From a virus: a stretch of 64,000 nucleotides of DNA. The stretch lies in IMG/VR virus record IMGVR_UViG_3300037245_001361, positions 1 to 64,000 of that record; one strand, given 5' to 3'. The notes below the pieces were generated by a model that ran no database searches, was not told where the DNA came from, and was given only the letters and a program-made list of their open reading frames with translations. How positions within the stretch are numbered: position 1 is the first letter of the stretch; every line of letters starts with the position of its first letter. Positions 59,261 to 64,000 of this stretch are shown here, in pieces. The translations under genes and the position numbers were made by a program.

Positions 59261-60634
59261 TTATGCGAATACTAATTGTCCACAAGACAATGGGTTTCTC
59301 ACTACAAGACAAGACTCACAAAGAATCTCACAAGTGAAAGCATCACGTCCGTTAGCAGCATTCATTGACTTTTGGTCAAATGGGTTAACCATACCAGCGA
59401 TATACTTAACAATCATTCCTCTGTCAATTCCTCCTGCTCCTTTAACTTTTCTTTCAATGTTAGAAACACCGTCAGTTGTTCCCATATCTAAGAAAACCAT
59501 TCTGAATGATTCTTTAGGGAAACCACTAATAGGGTCAATATCATTTCCATGTAAGTTCGGATCATCAAAGATTGATGTCTTAACTAATGTTAATCTATGA
59601 CCTAAAGCGTTATAAGAAGTAAAGTGAACTCCGATTTCAGTTTCAGCTCCAACTTTAGCATCATATACTAAGTTACCTGCTGGATAAACTAAATCTTTCA
59701 TTGCTTCGTGGAAAGCAACTTGTCCACCCGTACCTGTGAATACCATCCAATGTGCATTCTTGTGTCCAGTATTCAAAGCTAATTGTGCTAAGAAATCAGT
59801 TAACCTTTTTTCAGTTAATTGACCGTTGTAAGTATCAACGTTAGCAGCATCAATTTGTCTTAAGATACCATCTCCAGTTACAATAGGCTTACCATCAACA
59901 TCAAGAACAGTAGAGTTACCGTTAGCATCCATTGTAGAAACAGAATACCAATCGTTTAATTCTTTCTGATACATGAACTCATCACGCATTAATTTCTCAT
60001 CAGTAAAGAACCAAAGTCTTTGACCTCCATTTTCAATCCAAGTAATATCAGTTAAAGCTGAACCTGTAATAGATTTAGATTTTCTTGAGATAGTCAAGTG
60101 ATTGATATACCAATCTGGATAAACGTGGTTTTCATAACCTCTATCAGAACCTTCAGGGAAAGCATTACCAACAGTATTAGCAGTAATTCCTGCAGCAACA
60201 TTTCCTGCAACGATAGCTGCATTAACATCAGTTGTTTGTAATTTGAATTGGAAAGTATACCCACCTGCAGTACCTTGTGCACCACCAATAGCAATACCTT
60301 GTAATCCACCTTTAAACTTAACAATGTCATTTGGATTGATGTAGTTTTCTTCAAACTCTACAGAGAATTGAGAATTTCCTACTCCTGTTCCCGTAAATGT
60401 ACCAGTACAAGTAGATGGTCTGTTCAATCTACCTAAGATTGGCCATCTGAAAGCGTTTTCACCTACTAAATCTTCTTTGGCGAAACGAGAAGTTCCATCA
60501 ATGAAATAGTTTAAAGAATATTGCGGATATTGACGAATTAACGTTTTAGCAATTTCTGGGTATTTTAATAAATTTGTTGTAAGAGAATTTGATTCGATGG
60601 TCTCTTTACCATAAGTTCCACTATGAAATTTCAT
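59261..60634 (-). CDS. Major capsid protein, crAss-like, 457 aa
   Basis: Start MKFHSGTYGKETIESNSLTT and the block YPQYSLNYFIDGTSRFA-K are recognisable features of crAss-like major capsid proteins, with the HK97-type fold known for this group. Gly-rich and Thr-rich beta regions follow and RKSKSI lies mid-protein. It assembles into the icosahedral head. Its place between scaffold-like and head-accessory genes fits the usual order. Confidence 0.85.
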   Translation of the reverse strand: MKFHSGTYGKETIESNSLTTNLLKYPEIAKTLIRQYPQYSLNYFIDGTSRFAKEDLVGENAFRWPILGRLNRPSTCTGTFTGTGVGNSQFSVEFEENYINPNDIVKFKGGLQGIAIGGAQGTAGGYTFQFKLQTTDVNAAIVAGNVAAGITANTVGNAFPEGSDRGYENHVYPDWYINHLTISRKSKSITGSALTDITWIENGGQRLWFFTDEKLMRDEFMYQKELNDWYSVSTMDANGNSTVLDVDGKPIVTGDGILRQIDAANVDTYNGQLTEKRLTDFLAQLALNTGHKNAHWMVFTGTGGQVAFHEAMKDLVYPAGNLVYDAKVGAETEIGVHFTSYNALGHRLTLVKTSIFDDPNLHGNDIDPISGFPKESFRMVFLDMGTTDGVSNIERKVKGAGGIDRGMIVKYIAGMVNPFDQKSMNAANGRDAFTCEILCESCLVVRNPLSCGQLVFA

Positions 60635-60659
60635 AATAAATAATTTAAAAGTTTATAAT

Positions 60660-61787
60660 TTAATTACCTGTTAGAAACGCTGAAGCATCAAAAGACTCAT
60701 CGCCTTGAGGTGTTCCAAATCGTTTCGTTTCTGAAACTTCGGGATTCTGAATATCATCCAAAATCTCTTTTCTCCCCTGTTGTATTCCTTTGTTCCCTAA
60801 CGCCTTTAAGATTGTGTCTTTGTTTTTCCACAACCAAGCAGCATCGCTAAGGTTCTTACTGTCGGCATATATTTCTTCATGGAATTTACCACTCGTAATA
60901 TAGTCCTTATGATCTTTTCTAACCTGCTTAAGACTTTCTTCGTCTTTAGCCATCTTGAAGCCGAACTTTGTATCTTCTTCGTCAATGTGTTTAGAAAGTT
61001 GTGCTACATCATCATCATATTGTTTCTGAAGCTTTGCCTCTTCCGCTTTATTAGATTCTATAACCGTATTCTGTTCATTACTAATTGCTCTATCTATTTG
61101 CTTCTTGATTTTTAAAGCTTCGATTTTAACCGTTCCATTATTAGTGTAAACGTCCATCGCTTCATCAACCTCTTCAGCACTTAAACCTTGTTTCTCTAAA
61201 TCCAAACGAAGTAAAGAGTCATCATCTTTCTTTTTTAATTCGTTTAATCTACTTATCCTATCATTCTCAACAGTACTTGTTGACTGACTTCTTAATCTCT
61301 CATTTTCCGCTTCAAGCTCTTTAAGTTGCTCTACAAACTCTTCCTTAGTTTCAGCAGCAATTCCCATCTCTTTTGCAAATGTAGCAAATTGGTCACTACC
61401 ACTTGAACCATCTTCCTCACCACCTTTAGAACCATCATCACCTTGTTCTGCAGCAGCTTTTTTATCAGCTTCTTGTTGAGCTAAAAATTCTTTCTCTTTA
61501 GCTTCTTTCTGCTCATCAGTTAAAGTATCGTCAGAGATATTGTCATCCCCTCCTTTATCTTCATCATCATTCTTTGCTGCATCAACACTATCCCAAGTAA
61601 AACCATCATCACCATCATCGTCTGAGTTATCTGCACCTGCATTGTCAACGACCTCGCTCTTTTCTTTTGGAGCACTTTCCGAATTAAATGCGCTTGCATC
61701 AAACTCTTGTGATTCTTGTTGGTTATTTTCTTGTTCTGCACCTTTGTTTTCCTCTCCCTGAGTATTTTCTTGATTTTCTTGTTCCAT
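60660..61787 (-). CDS. Scaffold-like acidic head protein, 375 aa
   Basis: Residues 1-140 are extremely acidic and Gln/Asn-rich, without hydrophobic core (disordered), followed by coiled-coil helices (residues 155-320) and a short C-terminal tail containing FDASAFLTGN, which echoes FDASAFNSES near the N-terminus. This architecture, with the position between portal and capsid genes, is typical of head scaffolding proteins that template the shell and are later removed. Confidence 0.75.
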   Translation of the reverse strand: MEQENQENTQGEENKGAEQENNQQESQEFDASAFNSESAPKEKSEVVDNAGADNSDDDGDDGFTWDSVDAAKNDDEDKGGDDNISDDTLTDEQKEAKEKEFLAQQEADKKAAAEQGDDGSKGGEEDGSSGSDQFATFAKEMGIAAETKEEFVEQLKELEAENERLRSQSTSTVENDRISRLNELKKKDDDSLLRLDLEKQGLSAEEVDEAMDVYTNNGTVKIEALKIKKQIDRAISNEQNTVIESNKAEEAKLQKQYDDDVAQLSKHIDEEDTKFGFKMAKDEESLKQVRKDHKDYITSGKFHEEIYADSKNLSDAAWLWKNKDTILKALGNKGIQQGRKEILDDIQNPEVSETKRFGTPQGDESFDASAFLTGN

Positions 61788-61807
61788 AACTTTTCCTTTT
61801 ATTAATA

Positions 61808-61815
61808 CAAATATA
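61808..61815 (-). promoter_or_regulatory. Possible Bacteroidota-type -7 element
   Basis: TATATTTG then TATTAA on the minus strand matches TAnnTTTG, 20 bases upstream of the scaffold-like gene start. The extended TTTGTATTAA is shared with the element before 57491. Confidence 0.35.
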
Positions 61816-61817
61816 TA

Positions 61818-64000
61818 TTATTTTTCATTACCATTTCCGTTTCCCTCTTGCTCTTGGAGCATTATACTATCTAATCCCGCAACCCTTTCTTCTTGTTGCA
61901 TATCTTCTTTGTGCATTAAATCAGTTTCTTGTTGCTGAATCTTTCCCGTAATCTCCATCTCTTTAACTTGAATGTCAGTCTCAGAATTAATCTTAGCAAC
62001 CTCCAATGGCACCTCGATTTTTCTTGCATCAATCTCATTCTTAGCTTCCATCGCAGCAGTTTCTCTTTCTTTCAGTTGATTCGTTACTGCCTCAACAGCT
62101 TCTAATCCAGTTATCAATATAGATTCAACCTCAGAAGAACTTTCAGCGTTAACTGCTTTAATCGCAGATTTAGGATCAAAGTTTCCAGTTGAAGCATATC
62201 TTTCTAACAACATCATTAAGTCTTGCTTACGCTTAACTTCTTTTCCACTATTCTCAACAAAAATTCCCATCTCAGCTAAGCAAGATGCTTTGTTAATTTT
62301 GAATGTTTGCATTCCGGTATCTCCGAAAATGTTAGCCATTCTACCTTCTTTACCCCAAGCAGGCCCCATAAGACTTGCTAAAGAATTGAAGACATCTCCA
62401 ACTAAAGAATAGTGAATATCAAATAATGGAGCAGTAATTAATGTAGATTGCATTACGCTTCTCTCATTAGTTCCAACAGCATCACTTGTTTTGTTTATAC
62501 CTGCACGAGAAGCACTAATTCCTGTCAACTTATCAGCAGTATCTTCAAGCATCATCTTTAAGTTAATCATCTGAGAAACTGATTGAGATAATGTGAAATC
62601 TACTTGCGTGAATTGATTGAAATTACTTGACTGCATTCCCTCTTGCTTACCATTAATAAGGATAAGCCCAGTATTTTTAGCGTGGTAGAATACATCTTCC
62701 AACTCAATACCTTTAGGTTTCTGAGATACATCATACACCATTGCTTTACCACCTGCCCTTGACATAGCAAGTTCAATTTGGTACATAACAATATTATATA
62801 GTATCTGAATATTTTTAAGAGCATCTACAACAGAAAGCGTACTTCCATTAAAGTTGTTTCTGATAATACCATGGAAATCCAATGATGTATCAGCATAGTT
62901 CTCTTCAAATCTCATTTGATTAGGCTTAAGCCCCCACCCAACAAGAATTTCGTGACCAATTTTAGTAGCCTTTCTTATTTCTGTTAAAGGTCGCTCAATA
63001 ATCTTTTCTCCTTTTTTAGCCTTATAAGTGTCTGCCACTTTTTTGTAGTGAGGGTTTTCACTATCATAAGGATTTGGAGATACCTTATATTTAATCATTC
63101 TGATACTTCTCCATTGAAGCTCAACAACTCTTACTTTAAGCTGCTTACTTCCAACGTCTGAATAACTATCGTAATTAGTAGAATCCATTCCACTAAGTCC
63201 AGAAGATTGTAATTTTTCTAAATTGGTAATATCTGTTTTCGTAAGCTCAGGTCCAAACCTATCTACAATCTCATTTACTGTGTACCAATTATCTGTTCCT
63301 GCATATTTAGAATCCTTTAAAGATTCCTTGTCAGAATCAATATCGTATATCATAGAACGAGGGTCAAGTCTTTCAACGAAAGGATCCCCATTCTTTATAT
63401 AAGTTTTGTAAAATTCTTTTCCGGTAATTCCTAAATCATAGAAACCTCTTTTGAATATATCCTTAAGCTTATGCTTTTGAATACAATAAGTTAAGCCAAT
63501 ATGAACTTCCTCTTCAATAGCATTTCTAAATTTCAGTTTAGAATATCTTTCTATATCTTCAGGAACTTCTTGTCCAACATCTTCATCTGGAATAGGCATT
63601 CCTAAAACAGACTCTATCTCTCTACGTATAGGTCGAAGTAAAACCTCAGAAGCTAAAGTTATCTTTTCTTCATTCTTCTTTCTTACATTGTTTCTGCCTA
63701 CAACATTTACAGAAAACTGTAATGGTTGACTAATTAATTCACCCGCCAATAAGTCAAGCTTAGGCATCATCATAGGAAAGTTAACCAATCTTGCAGGAGA
63801 TGTTAATCCGTACATATCAGTAACATACTCAAACTGCTTATGGTCAAATTCTCCAGCTACGAGTAAATAATTCTCGTGGTCTTTCTTTCTTGAATCAATA
63901 AATGGTTGGTGTCCTTTATGGTGAGTTAATACAGCATTGACATTACCCATGTGCCATTCCTTATCCTTTTTTACTAAAGGAATATTCTGTATTGGAAAAT
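61818..64000 (-). CDS. Portal protein, crAss-like, runs off the window
   Basis: The long helical and acidic protein fits crAss-like portal proteins, with HKQFEYVTDMYGLTSPARL and RLDPRSMIYDIDSD characteristic. A Gln/Glu-rich helical barrel-like C-terminus (about residues 640-700) is present. The first ATG in the window is at 63950, but the frame continues open through 64000 (reading ...NIPLVKKDKEWHMGN), so the true start probably lies beyond the window. The portal is the 12-mer through which DNA enters and leaves the head; terminase would be the next gene. Confidence 0.85.
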   Translation of the reverse strand, partial: FPIQNIPLVKKDKEWHMGNVNAVLTHHKGHQPFIDSRKKDHENYLLVAGEFDHKQFEYVTDMYGLTSPARLVNFPMMMPKLDLLAGELISQPLQFSVNVVGRNNVRKKNEEKITLASEVLLRPIRREIESVLGMPIPDEDVGQEVPEDIERYSKLKFRNAIEEEVHIGLTYCIQKHKLKDIFKRGFYDLGITGKEFYKTYIKNGDPFVERLDPRSMIYDIDSDKESLKDSKYAGTDNWYTVNEIVDRFGPELTKTDITNLEKLQSSGLSGMDSTNYDSYSDVGSKQLKVRVVELQWRSIRMIKYKVSPNPYDSENPHYKKVADTYKAKKGEKIIERPLTEIRKATKIGHEILVGWGLKPNQMRFEENYADTSLDFHGIIRNNFNGSTLSVVDALKNIQILYNIVMYQIELAMSRAGGKAMVYDVSQKPKGIELEDVFYHAKNTGLILINGKQEGMQSSNFNQFTQVDFTLSQSVSQMINLKMMLEDTADKLTGISASRAGINKTSDAVGTNERSVMQSTLITAPLFDIHYSLVGDVFNSLASLMGPAWGKEGRMANIFGDTGMQTFKINKASCLAEMGIFVENSGKEVKRKQDLMMLLERYASTGNFDPKSAIKAVNAESSSEVESILITGLEAVEAVTNQLKERETAAMEAKNEIDARKIEVPLEVAKINSETDIQVKEMEITGKIQQQETDLMHKEDMQQEERVAGLDSIMLQEQEGNGNGNEK

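Noticed and set aside
1-64000. General stop-codon reassignment as in some crAss-like phages
   Set aside because: TAA, TAG and TGA all end genes at plausible places, including ATGA overlaps between neighbours; only the codon-3 TGA at 11449 is odd.
1-64000. CRISPR array, insertion sequence or integrase
   Set aside because: No spaced direct repeats of CRISPR type, no transposase motifs and no tyrosine or serine recombinase were seen.

Overview
This window is about 64 kb of an AT-rich, densely coding tailed-phage genome. The structural half places it with the crAss-like phages (order Crassvirales) of Bacteroidota. That half has a portal, an acidic scaffold-like protein, an HK97-fold-type major capsid protein, neck/ring proteins, a P22 gp4-like tail tubular protein, a giant tail stabilisation/muzzle-type protein, three cargo-like internal proteins, and a 2,794-residue protein with the RNA polymerase signature DxDGD (D2123-H-D2125-G-D2127). 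The host is inferred to be a member of the Bacteroidota, perhaps a flavobacterium: start codons lack strong Shine-Dalgarno sequences and have A-rich leaders, lipoproteins have TSC-KK type N-termini, and several accessory genes resemble families of Bacteroidota plasmids. The code looks standard, with TAA, TAG and TGA all used as stops.

Layout. Positions 1-846 hold no gene but contain several hairpins and TGACAA-type direct repeats. From 847 to 22439 all genes point right (early/replication arm): small unknown proteins; a permuted GHKL-type ATPase; a PRTRC cassette (E, C, probable F, B and ThiF) with interleaved small genes; an ArdC-like anti-restriction protein; an N6-adenine-type methyltransferase; DnaB helicase; an HU/IHF-like protein; a Sak4-like ATPase; an SSB-like protein with a DDDLPF tail; a PD-(D/E)XK nuclease; and a RecE-like exonuclease. 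A bidirectional terminator at 22441-22487 closes this arm. From 64000 down to 22519 all genes point left (late arm): portal, scaffold, capsid, neck, tail, muzzle, cargo, RNA polymerase, a zincin protein, Cys-rich tail and fibre proteins, a DUF5675-like protein, fibre and methyltransferase-like proteins, then a lysis-type cluster with a phospholipase A2-like protein, a holin-like protein and overlapping spanin-like genes. The terminase large subunit and DNA polymerase are not here and presumably lie beyond the edges.

Two features stand out. First, a ubiquitin-like PRTRC system (Ubl = C, E2-like = B, E1-like = ThiF), known mainly from plasmids, sits inside the early arm of a crAss-like phage. 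Second, about 15 copies of one stem-loop family, often with a TTCG loop, lie 14-29 nt upstream of early-gene start codons, usually followed by an A-rich leader such as AACCAAACTAAA. I saw none in the late arm. These could be terminators, mRNA processing or stability elements, or hairpin promoters for the virion RNA polymerase, as in phage N4.
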